This document shows, in pieces, positions 50,222-64,000 of a stretch of DNA of 64,000 bases (position 1 is its first letter; each line of letters starts with the position of its first letter). Below the pieces are notes generated by a model that saw only the letters and a list, made by a program, of their open reading frames with translations, was not told the origin of the DNA and did not search any database. A program made the position numbers and the translations under genes. The stretch spans positions 1 to 64,000 of the forward strand of contig NZ_BFAG01000005.1 of assembly GCF_002897375.1 (NCBI RefSeq), written 5' to 3'. The DNA comes from Deinococcus aerius (lineage in GTDB: Bacteria > Deinococcota > Deinococci > Deinococcales > Deinococcaceae).

Positions 50222-51219
50222 CCGAGAAGAAGACGGCCCCCCGCAAGTCCCCGGCCAAAAAGGCCCCTGCCGCAAAGGGAACCTCCAAAAAAGCGGCCTC
50301 CCGTTCCAGGCCCGCGGGGCGCGGGGGCAAGCGGGCCAGCCCCAGCCCCTCCGACCTGCTCGGCGTGCTGGTGCTCGTGCTGACAGCCAGCCTCGCGGCC
50401 TGCACGGCGCGCGACCGGGGAGAGCAGGGGGGAGACGGGCAGACGGGCACCCAACCCGCCGGACAGGTCACGATCCGTTTTCTCGACGTGGGGCAGGGCG
50501 ACGCGGTCCTGATCCGCAGTCCCGAGGGCAAGACCCTGCTGTACGACGGGGGCCGCAGCAGCGACCGGATGCGGGGCTACCTGCAAACCTACGGCATCGA
50601 TTCTATCGACCTGATGGTGGCGAGCCACGCCGACGCCGACCACATCACGGGCCTGATCCCCGCCGCCGAGACGGCCAAGCCCCGGCTCTTCATCAACAAC
50701 GGGCTGGCGGGCACCACCCGGACCTGGGAACGGCTCGTCGCGGCGCTGGAGAAGGACGGAACCACCTTCCAGAAGGCGAACGGGCAGGTCATCAACCTGG
50801 GCAGCGTGAAGGTGCGCGTCATCGCCCCGCCCGCCGGGATGGGCGACGACCAGAACGACAACAGCGTCGGCCTGCGGGTGGAGTTCGGCGACTTCCGGGC
50901 CCTGATGACCGGCGACAGCGAGAAGCCCGAGACCCAGGCCTGGCTCGCCGAGGACCGGGCCGAGATTCGGGGTCCCTTCCAGGTCTACAAGAGCATCCAC
51001 CACGGGGCGGCGAACGGCGACCACCAGGCCTGGCTCGCCGCCGTTCGCCCCGAGAACGTGGTCATCGGCGTGGGCGAGAACAACTACGGCCACCCGACCA
51101 AGACGGCCCTCGACCTCTATAAGGCGAACGGCATCCGCATTTACCGCACCGACCGTCAGGGCACGGTGACGTTCACGGGCAACGCGGACGGCACGTACAC
51201 GGCGACGACGGACCGCTGA
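50218..51219 (+). CDS. ComEC/Rec2-like metallo-beta-lactamase hydrolase
   Basis: A 333-residue protein. A lysine-rich N-terminus (about residues 1-45) is followed by a hydrophobic segment with a lipobox-like end (LVLVLTASLAACTA) and then a metallo-beta-lactamase domain. Metal-binding motifs are SHADADHITG and the later IHHGAANGDH, with FLDVGQGDAVLI as the ComEC-type signature. Unlike ComEC it has no channel domain. It is probably a surface-bound nuclease or phosphodiesterase; it may help DNA uptake or scavenging. Confidence 0.88.
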   Translation: MTEKKTAPRKSPAKKAPAAKGTSKKAASRSRPAGRGGKRASPSPSDLLGVLVLVLTASLAACTARDRGEQGGDGQTGTQPAGQVTIRFLDVGQGDAVLIRSPEGKTLLYDGGRSSDRMRGYLQTYGIDSIDLMVASHADADHITGLIPAAETAKPRLFINNGLAGTTRTWERLVAALEKDGTTFQKANGQVINLGSVKVRVIAPPAGMGDDQNDNSVGLRVEFGDFRALMTGDSEKPETQAWLAEDRAEIRGPFQVYKSIHHGAANGDHQAWLAAVRPENVVIGVGENNYGHPTKTALDLYKANGIRIYRTDRQGTVTFTGNADGTYTATTDR

Positions 51220-51237
51220 GGGAAAACTGTGGTGAAG

Positions 51238-51400
51238 GTGTTTTTTCTCCCACGGGGGGAGAGGGCTGGGGTGAGGGGGCGTGTGACCGAGTCGAATGGC
51301 GCCAAGACAGCCTGCCATACCGTCCCACCGCGCCGCAGGTCAGGCCCGCTCACCCCTCTGCAAGCAGCTCTACGAGGTCCAACCGGGAGGGGCTTTTTCG
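51238..51400. repeat. Dispersed intergenic repeat
   Basis: It contains GGGAGAGGGCTGGGGTGAGG near the left and CGCCGCAGGTC with CTCACCCCTCTGCAAGCAGC near the right. The same blocks in the same order occur at 63862-64000, and part of the right block appears reversed near 13492. No gene lies in this gap (51220-51517). Confidence 0.6.
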
Positions 51401-51517
51401 TCGTACTTGACGATATTCTCCTCCTGTGGAGGGCTCACGTGCATCGCACAGAGGCGCAAGGGGAGAAATGAGAACTGCCAAGATCACTGAACTTGGCAAA
51501 CCGCCCGCCTCCCCGCC

Positions 51518-52003
<486 letters not shown>

Positions 52004-52187
52004 GGTGCCTCCTGAGCGCCCACGCTAGGGGGGCGGCCCGGGGCAGACGGTCAAACGACCCACCTTCTGAAGGTTGTCCCTACCCGGGGGCTGTCAGGAC
52101 CGGGCACGAGAAAGGTGCCTGCGCTGCCCCCAGCGGGGCTGGCCGCGCCCCCTTCCGGGCTGACCCGTCTGCGTTACACTTCCCCGG

Positions 52188-53938
<1,751 letters not shown>

Positions 53939-54342
53939 GGATCAGGAGGGGCACCCGGGCGCCGTTCCCGCATCCGGGGAGCAAAAGCCGCCCCAGGTGA
54001 GGTGGACCGGTGCAGGGTCGTCCCCGTGGCCGCGGCGCTCCTGTTCCCCACGTGTGGCGGTCCCGGGACGCAGTTCCCCCGTCACGCCCGATCTTCCCGC
54101 CGGACGTTCCGGGCGGCGGGAACTCCCGGGAGGTGTGGGTCATCGTCTGGGGGAAACCTCTGGCGTCACGTCGTGGCGGCGCCCCGGAGTAGAGTTCAGC
54201 CCCAGGATTGGAACGACGGGCCCCCGGCTCCTCTACTGGGCGCGTAACCCACGCACCCGCCGACCGCACTTCTACCCGCCCTGACATCAACAGCCCCCGG
54301 GTAAGAGATTTGGCAGGCGCGGTATTGAACTCTGGTTCTCGC
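53939..54342. other. Intergenic leader region with an inverted repeat
   Basis: About 400 bases with no credible gene. A perfect 8-bp inverted repeat TTCCCGCC/GGCGGGAA (54094-54101 and 54115-54122) could be a trmB terminator or part of a structured leader. The segment 54301-54342 is less GC-rich and includes TTGGCA, a possible -35 box for the next gene. Confidence 0.4.
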
Positions 54343-55449
54343 GTGCTGTCGGCCCTTTTTGTCAACTTCTGCATTCTCGTGACCTTTACCAGCATCGGCA
54401 GCCTGACCTACACGGGCACCGAGCGCCTCCATGCCCTGCGCCGCGCGCTGCGTTACCTCGTCTCGGTGGCGGGCGGCCTGATCCTGATCGGCTACGGCAT
54501 TCCCCTCGGCGAGGGGGTTCGCGTGGACTTCCGCCACGTGCCCGTCGCGCTCGCGGGTCTCTTCGGCGGTCCCCTGCCCGCCCTCGGGGTCGCCCTGCCC
54601 CTCGCCCTGTACCGCGCGTGGCTGGGCGGCGACGGCGCGGTGGGCGGGGTCATGGGGCTTCTCATCACGGCGGTCGTCGCCAGCATCTTCCGCGCCCGCT
54701 TTCACCATAGCCGCCCGACCTGGCGGGATGCCTGGGCGCCCTTTGCGACCTTTGCCCTCGCCAACCTCAGCCTGCTCCTCGTGCCCGGGCGCGGCGCGCA
54801 GCTCTTCCAGACGGCCTACCTGCCGCTGACCCTGATCCAGGGGCTGGGCCTGCTCGTGACCTTCGCGGTGATCGCCGTGCGCTTTGACAGCGTGGGCCAT
54901 TCCCGGACCCTGCACCTCCTCGCGTACCGGGACGCCCTGACGGGGCTGCGCAACCGCCGCCAGTTCGACCGCGACCTCGCCGACCTGCCCGCCGACGGGC
55001 GCTTCCACCTGCTGCTGCTCGACCTCGACGATTTCAAACGGCTCAACGACACCCTGGGGCACGGCTTCGGGGACGTGGTGCTGCGGGAACTCGGGGCGTT
55101 GCTCACGGCGCACACCCGGAGCGCCGACCGGGTGTACCGGGTGGGCGGGGAGGAATTCGGGGTGCTGCTGCACACCGCCGACCCGGAGGTCGCGGCGGGC
55201 GTGGCGAACCGGCTGCGTGCCCTGACCCGCGGGCAGCTCGGGACCCGGGCGGGCCGACCGGACTGGACCCTCACGTTCTCGGCCGGACTCGCCCCGCACG
55301 TCACGAGTCCCTCCGGCACCTTCGGGACCGCGGACGCGCGCCTGTACGAGGCCAAGCGCTCCGGGCGTGACCGGGTGGTGGGTGAGGAGGCCAGCCCTTT
55401 CCCGGTGGAGGTCGAGTCCGCGGCGGCCCGCCTGGATGCCGTGACCTGA
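54343..55449 (+). CDS. Membrane diguanylate cyclase (5TM receptor + GGEEF)
   Basis: About 368 residues. The first 190 hold five or six TM segments ([39 protein letters not shown]), resembling the 5TM-LYT sensor module. A GGDEF domain follows: [36 protein letters not shown] and the active site RVGGEEF (268-272). The RxxD inhibitory site lies exactly five residues upstream (RSAD), so product feedback is likely. The start is uncertain: the GTG chosen begins the first TM, but a TTG six codons earlier is also possible. It probably links an envelope signal to c-di-GMP. Confidence 0.85.
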   Translation: MLSALFVNFCILVTFTSIGSLTYTGTERLHALRRALRYLVSVAGGLILIGYGIPLGEGVRVDFRHVPVALAGLFGGPLPALGVALPLALYRAWLGGDGAVGGVMGLLITAVVASIFRARFHHSRPTWRDAWAPFATFALANLSLLLVPGRGAQLFQTAYLPLTLIQGLGLLVTFAVIAVRFDSVGHSRTLHLLAYRDALTGLRNRRQFDRDLADLPADGRFHLLLLDLDDFKRLNDTLGHGFGDVVLRELGALLTAHTRSADRVYRVGGEEFGVLLHTADPEVAAGVANRLRALTRGQLGTRAGRPDWTLTFSAGLAPHVTSPSGTFGTADARLYEAKRSGRDRVVGEEASPFPVEVESAAARLDAVT

Positions 55450-55522
55450 TCCGGGTCCCGTCCGGCCCGCCCCCCATGGCTGACCTCCCCCGGCACGGCC
55501 CCCTTTCCCGTATCGTTGGGGC

Positions 55523-56829
55523 GTGACGGAGCGTGCGGGGCAGGGACTGTTGATCTACGGGCTGGGCCGAAGTGGGCGCGGCGTGGCCCGCTTCCTGGCG
55601 GGGGAAGGGCGGCGCGCCGAGTGGCACGACGCGCGCCCCAGTGCGGAGGACGAGGCCCTGATGGCGGAGCTGGGCTTCGCGCGGGGAGACGTGGGGGGAA
55701 CGTACCGGACGGTCGTGGCCGCGCCGGGCGTCCCGATAGACCACCCCGACCTGCTGGCCCTGGCGGGGCGCGGGGCGGAGATCATCGGGGAGGTGGTCCT
55801 GGCGGCCCGGGCCCGTCCCGGCCTGCCCCTGGTCGGCGTGACGGGCACGGCGGGCAAGGGCGGCACGACGGTGCTGACCGCGCACCTGCTGCGGGCGAGC
55901 GGCATCCATGCCCTGGAGGGGGGCAACATCGATCCCCCCCTCCTCGACGTGGTGGACCGGGCGGAGGTGGCGGTCGTGGAGCTGTCGAGCTTCCAGCTTG
56001 AGCGGGTGCCCGGCCTGCGGCTGCCCGTCGCCGTGATCACGAACCTGGGCGTGGATCACCTCGACCGCCACCGCACGGTGGAGGCCTACCACGCGGCCAA
56101 GCTCAACATCACGGCGGGGCAGACGGGGGAGGACGTGCTGGTCGTCCCGGCTGGATTAGAGGTCAGGACGCGGGCGCAGGTCCGCTCCTTCCTCCCCGAC
56201 CGCATCGCCCTGGCGAGCGGGGAGGAGGTGCTGCCCGCCGCCGACCTCCCGGAAGGGCTGCACCCCGCCAATGCCGCCGCCGCCGTCCTTGCCGTGGGGG
56301 CGCTGCTGGAACGGCTGGGCCGCCCGGTGGACGCGGGGGTGCTGGCGGGGGCGCTGCGGAGTGCCCGCCCGGTCGCCGGACGCTTCGAGACGGTGGCGCG
56401 GGTGGGGAACGTCCGTTTTATCGACGACTCCATCGCCACCCGGACCCTCGCGGTGGAGGCGGCCCTCACCCGCGCGCCCGGGCCCATCGCCTGGCTCGTC
56501 GGCGGGCGGGACAAGGGCGCCGACCTCGCCCCGCTGCGGGAGGCGGCGCGCGGTCGCGTGGTCCGCGTGATCGCCTTCGGGGAGGACGGCGAGGCGCTCG
56601 CCCGCGGGCTGGGCCTCCCCTTCGAGACCGCGACGGGCGAGGACGGCGACGCGGTGATGCGCTCCGCCGCCCGCGCCGGGCTGGAGGCGCTGGGGGGGCC
56701 GGGCGGGGCGGGCACGGTGCTGCTGGCCCCCATCGGCACGAGCTTCGACCTGTTCCGGGACTACCGGGCGCGCGGCGAGAGCTTTGGCCGGGCCGCGCGT
56801 GAACTCGCGGCGGCGGCGGAGGTGCGGGC

Positions 56830-56833
<4 letters not shown>
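55523..56833 (+). CDS. murD: UDP-N-acetylmuramoylalanine-D-glutamate ligase
   Basis: A 436-residue Mur ligase that adds D-Glu to the peptidoglycan precursor in the cytoplasm. The N-terminal nucleotide fold begins GLLIYGLGRSGRGVARFL. The ATP loop is GTAGKGGTT (around residue 111), a variant of GTxGKTTT. ELSSFQLERV, NLGVDHLDRH and HPANAAAAV follow, with FIDDSIATRTLAVEAAL and WLVGGRDKGADL in the C-terminal domain. The GTG start is 6 bases after TATCGT. The stop overlaps ftsW (ATGA). Confidence 0.94.
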
Positions 56834-57942
<1,109 letters not shown>

Positions 57943-57959
57943 CCCGGGAAATAGGGGAG

Positions 57960-57992
57960 AGGGGGCAGCGCGCGCGTCGGCGGCTGCCCCCT
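57960..57992. terminator. Terminator after ftsW
   Basis: A 10-bp stem (AGGGGGCAGC at 57960-57969 with its complement at 57983-57992) and a 13-base loop. It lies between ftsW and a convergent gene and can serve both. Confidence 0.75.
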
Positions 57993-58007
57993 TCATCCTG
58001 GCGCGGG

Positions 58008-58595
58008 TCAGGAGCGATCCGGGTACAGCCACCCCCGCAGCAGGCGCGACAGCAGCGGCAGTACCGGCCAGTTCAGGAAGACCGTCGCCAGCAGGGCCGA
58101 CGGCAGGATGGCGGCCCACCACGGCCAGCCCTGCACGAGGGGGCGGCACAGCCAGGTGAACAGCAGGATGAGGGGATACACGCCCACGAAGCCCAGCACC
58201 ACGTTCTTCCACAGGGGCGGCGGGGCGGAGTGGACGGGGCGGTCGAACCAGGCCTCCAGCCCCACCGACTCGCGGTAATCGACCTCGCCCGCGGTGAACC
58301 GGGGCAGCTCCCGCAGCGCCGCCGCGTACTCGGGAGAAGCGCGCCAGGCCGCGAGCGCCTCCGGCGAGGCGAAGCGCACCAGGGTCACGTACTCCGGCGT
58401 GTCCCCGCTCTGCCCCCGCAGCACGTGCAGGCCCACGAACCCCGGCTGCCGGGACTGAACGGCGTGCAGTTCCCGCGCCCAGGCCTCGTACTCGGCCACC
58501 CGCGAGGGGCGCACGAACTCCGTCACCACGAGCGTCACGCCCTCCCGGGCGGGCGGGGCAGGGGCGGCGTTGGGGGAAGGCGGTACGTCGACCAT
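58008..58595 (-). CDS. ABM-domain protein with C-terminal membrane segments
   Basis: A 195-residue protein. The first 120 residues form an antibiotic-biosynthesis-monooxygenase-like ferredoxin fold (GVTLVVTEFVRPSRVAEYEAWARELHAVQ; QPGFVGLHVLRGQ), followed by two TM segments (about residues 135-155 and 160-180). This ABM-plus-membrane layout occurs in putative haem or quinol-related proteins, but no reaction is established. The ATG lies 9 bases after TAGAGT. It is transcribed convergently to ftsW. Confidence 0.82.
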   Translation of the reverse strand: MVDVPPSPNAAPAPPAREGVTLVVTEFVRPSRVAEYEAWARELHAVQSRQPGFVGLHVLRGQSGDTPEYVTLVRFASPEALAAWRASPEYAAALRELPRFTAGEVDYRESVGLEAWFDRPVHSAPPPLWKNVVLGFVGVYPLILLFTWLCRPLVQGWPWWAAILPSALLATVFLNWPVLPLLSRLLRGWLYPDRS

Positions 58596-58628
58596 AGGGA
58601 GCGCACTCTACCCTGGCCGCGCCCCAGG

Positions 58629-58659
58629 AAAAAGAAAGCCCCCGGCTCGGTCACCGGGG
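58629..58659 (-). terminator. Terminator after ychF
   Basis: CCCCGG (58640-58645) pairs with CCGGGG (58654-58659) around an 8-base loop. On the minus strand the hairpin is followed by CTTTCTTTTT, so it ends the ychF transcript. Confidence 0.75.
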
Positions 58660-58676
58660 AAGCTGTTGCCCTCTGC

Positions 58677-59774
<1,098 letters not shown>

Positions 59775-59966
59775 GTCTGTGTCCTCCGGCGTTCCTGCTG
59801 GTCTGGACGCTTTTCGCCGCGTCCACAAGGCAACCGGGCAAGTATACCGGAGGAGCCTTCCTGCCCGCGTGTCTCGCGGATGGCCGGGCGCGCCTGCCCG
59901 GGGCCACCTTCTCATGAAGTCACGGGGAAGACAATTCGTGCTTCATGGCCCGTTAATATGGCCGCG

Positions 59967-62900
59967 ATGCCCGAGCTGCTCTCCGTGGGTGCCTTCGACC
60001 TGCTCGACGACCTGCCCCTCCCCACGTACGTCAGCAGCCCGGATGCCGCCGTCGTCTTCGCCAACCGCGCCCTCGCCGACCTCAGCGGGCTCCCCGCCCG
60101 GGCGCTGCTGGGGGACGGCCTGGCGGCCCTCATTCACCCCGGGGACCGGGGGGCGGCGCTGGAGGTCTGGAGGCGCGCCTGGCCCGGGGGGGAGGCCACC
60201 GAGTGCGAGGTCCGGCTGCGGACGGCGGGGGGGGAGGACCGCTGGCACTGCATTCAGAGCCGTCCCCGCCGCGGCGGGGGGTCCCCCACGGTCATCAGCA
60301 CCTGTCACGACATCCACGCGCTCAAAGGCGTGGAGGACCGCGCGGGGCGGCTTCAGCGCCTCACCGCCGCACTTGCGGACGCGCGGAGTGTGGCGGACGT
60401 TCTCGCGGTTCTCCCCGACATCGCCCGCGCCCTCGCCGCCCCGCGCGCGAGTGTGGCCGTCCTGCGGGCCGGGGGGGCCGAGCTGCACCTGATCGGCTCG
60501 GTGGGCTACCCGGAGGCGAGCCTGGACCGCTTCCGGGTGCTGCCCACCGGCCTCCCCCTCCCGGCGACCGATGCGATCCGGGGCGGGGAGCCCCTCCACC
60601 TGCCCCTCGCGGCGCTCACGGCGCGTTACCCGCACCTCGCGGGCCAGCTTGACGAACATGCCCGGGACCTGGTCCTGCTCCCGCTGATCGCCGAGGGCCA
60701 GCCGGTGGGCGTCCTCACGCTGGGCTTTCTGGAGCCGCGCGAGTTCGGGGACGCCGAACGCACCTTTATGCTCACGCTCGCCGGGCTGCTCGGGCAGGCC
60801 CTGGAGCGCGCCCGCCTCCACGAGGAGGAACGCGCCGCGCGGGAGCGGGAGCGCGCCCTGCTGGACGCCGCCCCCGTCCTGATGTGGACCTCGCGCCCCG
60901 GGGAGGACGCCGCCCACTTCAACCGCACCTGGGCCGAGTACACCGGGCTGGGCGCGACCCTGACGGGGGACGCCTGGCAGGAGGCCCTTCACCCGGACGA
61001 CCTCGCGGCGATGCGGGAGGCGCGCGAGCGGGGCCTGGCCGCCGGGGCAGCCTATGCCTGCGACGTGCGGCTGCGCCGGGCGGACGGCGCGTACCGCTGG
61101 CACCACGTGACGGTCCGGCCCTTCCAGGAGGGCGAGTGGCTGGGCCTCGCCAGCGAGGTCCACGAGTGGTACGAGGCGGAGAAGCGGCTGCACCTCACCC
61201 TGGAGGCGAGCGGGCTGGGCGTGTGGACCCTGGACGTGGCGACGGGACTCGTCACCCGCACCCCCGAGACCCGGCGCCTGCTGGGCTTCACGGAGGCGGT
61301 AGCCCCCCTCTCGACGTTCCTCTCCCGGGTGCATGAGGAGGACCGGGCGGCCGTCGAGGCGGCCTTCGCGCGGGCGGTCGCGCCGGGTGGGCCGGAGAGC
61401 TTCCGGGTCGAACACCGCTTTTTCCGGGGGGACGGCACGAAGATCTGGGTGGAGCAGCTCACCCGCGTCGAGCGGGACGAGCAGGGCGAGGCCCGGCGGC
61501 TGCTGGGCGTCACCGCCGACATCACCGCGCGCAAGCAGGCCGAAACCCGGCTCACCCTGCTCGCCGACGCGGGCGAGACGCTCGCGCAGGACCTCGACGT
61601 GGGGGAGACCCTGGCCCGCCTCACCACCCTCGCCGTGCCCCGGCTGGCCGACTGGTGCGCCGTCTACCTCCCGCAGCCGGACGGCACCCTGCACCCCCGG
61701 GCCCACACGCACCGCGACCCGGAAAAGGCGCGGCTGGCACAGGCCTACCTCGCCGCCTTCCCGCAGCGGGTGGACGACATCGGCGCGGTGTCCAAGGTGT
61801 TCCGCGAGAACGTGCCCGTGCTGCTGCCCCGGGTCACGGGCGAGATGCTGGGCGCCCTCCCCATCCCGGACGAGCAGCGCGCCCTCCTGCAGGCCTTCGG
61901 GTTCGGCTCGTCGCTGCTGGTGCCGCTGGCGGTCCACGGGCGGGTGCTGGGCACCCTGAGCCTCGCCCTCCACGGCTCGGGCCGCGCCTTTACCGAGGAC
62001 GACGTGCCCTTCGCGCGGGAACTCGCCCGCCGCGCGGCCCTCGCCCTGGAAAACGCCCGGCTGTACGCCCAGGCCCGCGACCTGAACGCCGACCTGGAGG
62101 GCCGGGTGGCCGAGCGCACCGCCGAGCTGGAGGCGCGCAACCGGGCGCTGGAGGCGTTCGCCGAACTCTCGCGCGACCTCGCCACCGAGCCCGACCCCGC
62201 CACGCTGGTGGGCCGCGCCCAGGAGATTCTGGTCTCCCTGCTCCCCAGCGGGGCGAGCACCTACTACGAGCCGGGGGGGGAGCGCTGGGAGCTGCGCTCG
62301 CACCGGGGCGAGTTTCGCAACCCGGCGCTCCTCCCCGCCCTGCGGCGCGGCCTGCCCCGCGGCGCGACCCCCAACATCGACCGGCCCTTCGACTCCGGGA
62401 CGCCCTACTACCAGGACCGCTACGACCCCGCGACGGTGCCCGCCGCCGCCGAGGAGGTCCGGGAGATCGGCGCGACGGCCACCCTGCCCGTGTGCGTGGG
62501 GGGCAGGCCGCGCGGGGTCCTGGTGGTGGGCACCTACGCGGCGCGGCCCTGGACCCCCGAGGAGCGCGCCCTGCTGGAGACGGTGGCCCGGTCCCTGGGG
62601 CTCGCGCTGGAGCGGGCGGACGCCCTGCGGGAACTCCAGCGCGAGCGGACCTTCCTCTCGGCGCTTCTCGAAAGCCTCTCGGAGGGCATCGTGGCCTGCG
62701 ACGCCTCGGGGTACCTCACCCTGTTCAACGGGGCGACGCGGGAGCTGCACGGCCTGCCCGAGGCCCCGCTGCCGCCGGACGAGTGGGCGGGGCACTACGA
62801 CCTGTACCGCGCGGACGGCGAGACGCGGCTGCCGACCACCGAGATCCCGCTGTACCGGGCCCTGCGGGGCGAGCATGTGCGGGACGCGGAGATGGTGATC

Positions 62901-63788
62901 CGGCCCCGGCACGGCGAGGCCCGCACCGTGCTGAGCGTCGGCGCCCCCATCGTCGCCGCGGGGGGCGAGCGGCTGGGCGCGGTCGTCGCCATGCGCGACG
63001 TGACGGAGCGGTACCGGGCCGAGGCGGCGCTGCGCGAGGCGAACGAGAACCTGCGCCGCTCCAACCGGGAACTCGAGCAGTTCGCCTATATCGCCAGCCA
63101 CGACCTCCAGACCCCCGCCCGGGCGGTGACGAGCTTTGCCGAACTCCTGCAACTGCGCTACGGCGAGCGGCTCGACGAGCGGGGGCACGCCTACCTGCGC
63201 CAGATCGTGCGGGGCGGACAGCGCATGAAACGCCTGGTGGACGACCTGCTCGCCTTTTCCCGCCTGAACACCCAGCAGCGGCCCCTGGAGCTGGTGGACA
63301 GCGCGGGCGTGCTGGCCGAGGCGCTGGACCTGCTGGCACCCGACCTGGAGGCGACGGGCGGGGAGGTCACCTCCGGCCCGCTCCCCACCGTGCGGGCGGA
63401 CGAGGGCCAGCTCTCGCGGCTGCTCGTCAACCTGATCGGGAACGCGCTGAAGTACCGCCGCGAGGGGATGGCGCCCCGCATTCACGTCCGCGCCGAGCGG
63501 GACGGGCGGATGTGGCGCTTTGCCGTCACCGACAACGGCGTCGGGGTCGAGCGCCGCTACCTGGAGCAGGTCTTCGAGCCGTTCAAGCGCCTGCACGCCC
63601 AGGATCAGGTCGAGGGCAGCGGGCTGGGCCTGGCGGTGAGCCGCAAGATCGCCGAGCGCCACGGCGGGCGGCTGTGGCTGGAGAGCACCCCGGGCGAGGG
63701 CTCCACCTTCTTCTTCACCCTGCCGGACGTGGAAGAGGAGCTTCCGGGGACCGGACGCGGGGCGGGGGAGGCGGAACCCGGTATTTGA
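59967..63788 (+). CDS. Large multi-PAS/GAF hybrid-sensor histidine kinase
   Basis: A 1273-residue cytoplasmic sensor kinase with no TM segment. Domains in order: PAS (1-125, VVFANRALADLSGLPA), GAF (130-285), PAS (295-400), PAS (405-520), GAF (525-700), coiled coil (about 700-745, ERTAELEARNRALEAF), GAF (745-890), PAS (900-1030), HisKA with His1045 in YIASHDLQTPARA, and HATPase (1130-1260; NLIGNALKYR, DNGVGVERRYLEQVFEPF, GSGLGLAVSRKIAERHGG). No receiver domain is attached and no response regulator lies beside it. The ATG is 7 bases after TAATAT, a strong leaderless-type promoter. Confidence 0.93.
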   Translation: MPELLSVGAFDLLDDLPLPTYVSSPDAAVVFANRALADLSGLPARALLGDGLAALIHPGDRGAALEVWRRAWPGGEATECEVRLRTAGGEDRWHCIQSRPRRGGGSPTVISTCHDIHALKGVEDRAGRLQRLTAALADARSVADVLAVLPDIARALAAPRASVAVLRAGGAELHLIGSVGYPEASLDRFRVLPTGLPLPATDAIRGGEPLHLPLAALTARYPHLAGQLDEHARDLVLLPLIAEGQPVGVLTLGFLEPREFGDAERTFMLTLAGLLGQALERARLHEEERAARERERALLDAAPVLMWTSRPGEDAAHFNRTWAEYTGLGATLTGDAWQEALHPDDLAAMREARERGLAAGAAYACDVRLRRADGAYRWHHVTVRPFQEGEWLGLASEVHEWYEAEKRLHLTLEASGLGVWTLDVATGLVTRTPETRRLLGFTEAVAPLSTFLSRVHEEDRAAVEAAFARAVAPGGPESFRVEHRFFRGDGTKIWVEQLTRVERDEQGEARRLLGVTADITARKQAETRLTLLADAGETLAQDLDVGETLARLTTLAVPRLADWCAVYLPQPDGTLHPRAHTHRDPEKARLAQAYLAAFPQRVDDIGAVSKVFRENVPVLLPRVTGEMLGALPIPDEQRALLQAFGFGSSLLVPLAVHGRVLGTLSLALHGSGRAFTEDDVPFARELARRAALALENARLYAQARDLNADLEGRVAERTAELEARNRALEAFAELSRDLATEPDPATLVGRAQEILVSLLPSGASTYYEPGGERWELRSHRGEFRNPALLPALRRGLPRGATPNIDRPFDSGTPYYQDRYDPATVPAAAEEVREIGATATLPVCVGGRPRGVLVVGTYAARPWTPEERALLETVARSLGLALERADALRELQRERTFLSALLESLSEGIVACDASGYLTLFNGATRELHGLPEAPLPPDEWAGHYDLYRADGETRLPTTEIPLYRALRGEHVRDAEMVIRPRHGEARTVLSVGAPIVAAGGERLGAVVAMRDVTERYRAEAALREANENLRRSNRELEQFAYIASHDLQTPARAVTSFAELLQLRYGERLDERGHAYLRQIVRGGQRMKRLVDDLLAFSRLNTQQRPLELVDSAGVLAEALDLLAPDLEATGGEVTSGPLPTVRADEGQLSRLLVNLIGNALKYRREGMAPRIHVRAERDGRMWRFAVTDNGVGVERRYLEQVFEPFKRLHAQDQVEGSGLGLAVSRKIAERHGGRLWLESTPGEGSTFFFTLPDVEEELPGTGRGAGEAEPGI

Positions 63789-63861
63789 CGCGTCCTGGAG
63801 AGGTTGACGGGCGGCTGCCCAGCTTTCCGCCGGGGAGTTGGCTAAACCTCTTTTCCCTGTT

Positions 63862-64000
63862 GTTCTCCCTCTCCCCCGGTGGGAGAGGGCCGGGGTGAGG
63901 GGGCGACGAAGCGGCGCCGACACGGGCAAGATGCCCTGCTCCTCATCCCAGCCGCCCCGCAGGTCCTTGGCGCTCACCCCCTCTGCTCCGCAGCTTTACC
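63862..64000. repeat. Dispersed intergenic repeat at the right edge
   Basis: It shares with 51238-51400 the block GGGAGAGGGCCGGGGTGAGG and, further on, CCGCAGGTC and CTCACCCCCTCTGC in the same order. It runs off the window edge. Nothing coding is seen after the kinase gene. Confidence 0.6.

Noticed and set aside
59943..63977. Minus-strand open frame of 1344 codons opposite the histidine kinase
   Set aside because: It is a GC-rich shadow of the plus-strand gene, made of His/Gln/Arg/Gly/Val-rich low-quality protein with no domain or ribosome-binding site.

Overview
The window looks like chromosome from a Deinococcus-type bacterium. It is very GC-rich, and its genes fit that lineage: a class II ribonucleotide reductase, the futalosine (Mqn) menaquinone route, a small GidA-like flavoprotein, a TrmB with a long C-terminal extension, and many genes whose start codon sits only 5-8 bases after a TANNNT -10 box (leaderless starts, well known in Deinococcus). 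The assignment is inferred from content, not from a database match.

Layout. Positions 1-1450 hold the end of an upstream transcription unit and a two-gene membrane operon of unknown function. Positions 1821-9107 are a decayed integrated element in tRNA-Pro(GGG). A 47-bp direct repeat of the tRNA 3' half marks both ends, a truncated tyrosine-recombinase gene lies next to the intact tRNA, and the interior carries a Xre-type regulator, frameshifted remnants, a lipoprotein subtilase broken by an IS5-type insertion with a 4-bp CTAG target duplication, and a second divergent copy of the same IS. Positions 9200-19722 are housekeeping: M29 aminopeptidase, ROK kinase plus methylglyoxal synthase, thioesterase, septum-initiator-like protein, CutA, a diguanylate cyclase, tRNA-Trp, endonuclease III, an MFS transporter and a zinc-ribbon coiled-coil protein.

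The two most striking loci are adjacent. Positions 19939-27861 encode a 2640-residue class II ribonucleotide reductase (NrdJ) whose extein of about 1009 residues is interrupted by four inteins, two of them placed directly before catalytic cysteines. Positions 28041-35315 hold a compact three-gene operon: a zinc-finger PD-(D/E)xK nuclease, a DinG/XPD-type Fe-S helicase and a pPIWI-RE (prokaryotic PIWI/Argonaute-like) protein. This is the three-gene pPIWI-RE cassette predicted from comparative genomics to be an invader-restriction system.

Positions 35316-64000 return to housekeeping: GreA-like factor, PQQ-type sugar dehydrogenase, Der GTPase, an alkyltransferase-like protein next to a DinB-fold protein, menaquinone genes mqnA and mqnE, Ca2+/H+ antiporter, a winged-helix regulator operon with tldD and tldE, a DUF3006 plus ComEC-like hydrolase pair, Ohr, GidA-like and TrmB, a membrane GGDEF protein, murD and ftsW, YchF, and a 1273-residue multi-PAS/GAF histidine kinase. 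Several intergenic gaps carry dispersed palindromic repeats. No rRNA operon and no CRISPR array were seen.
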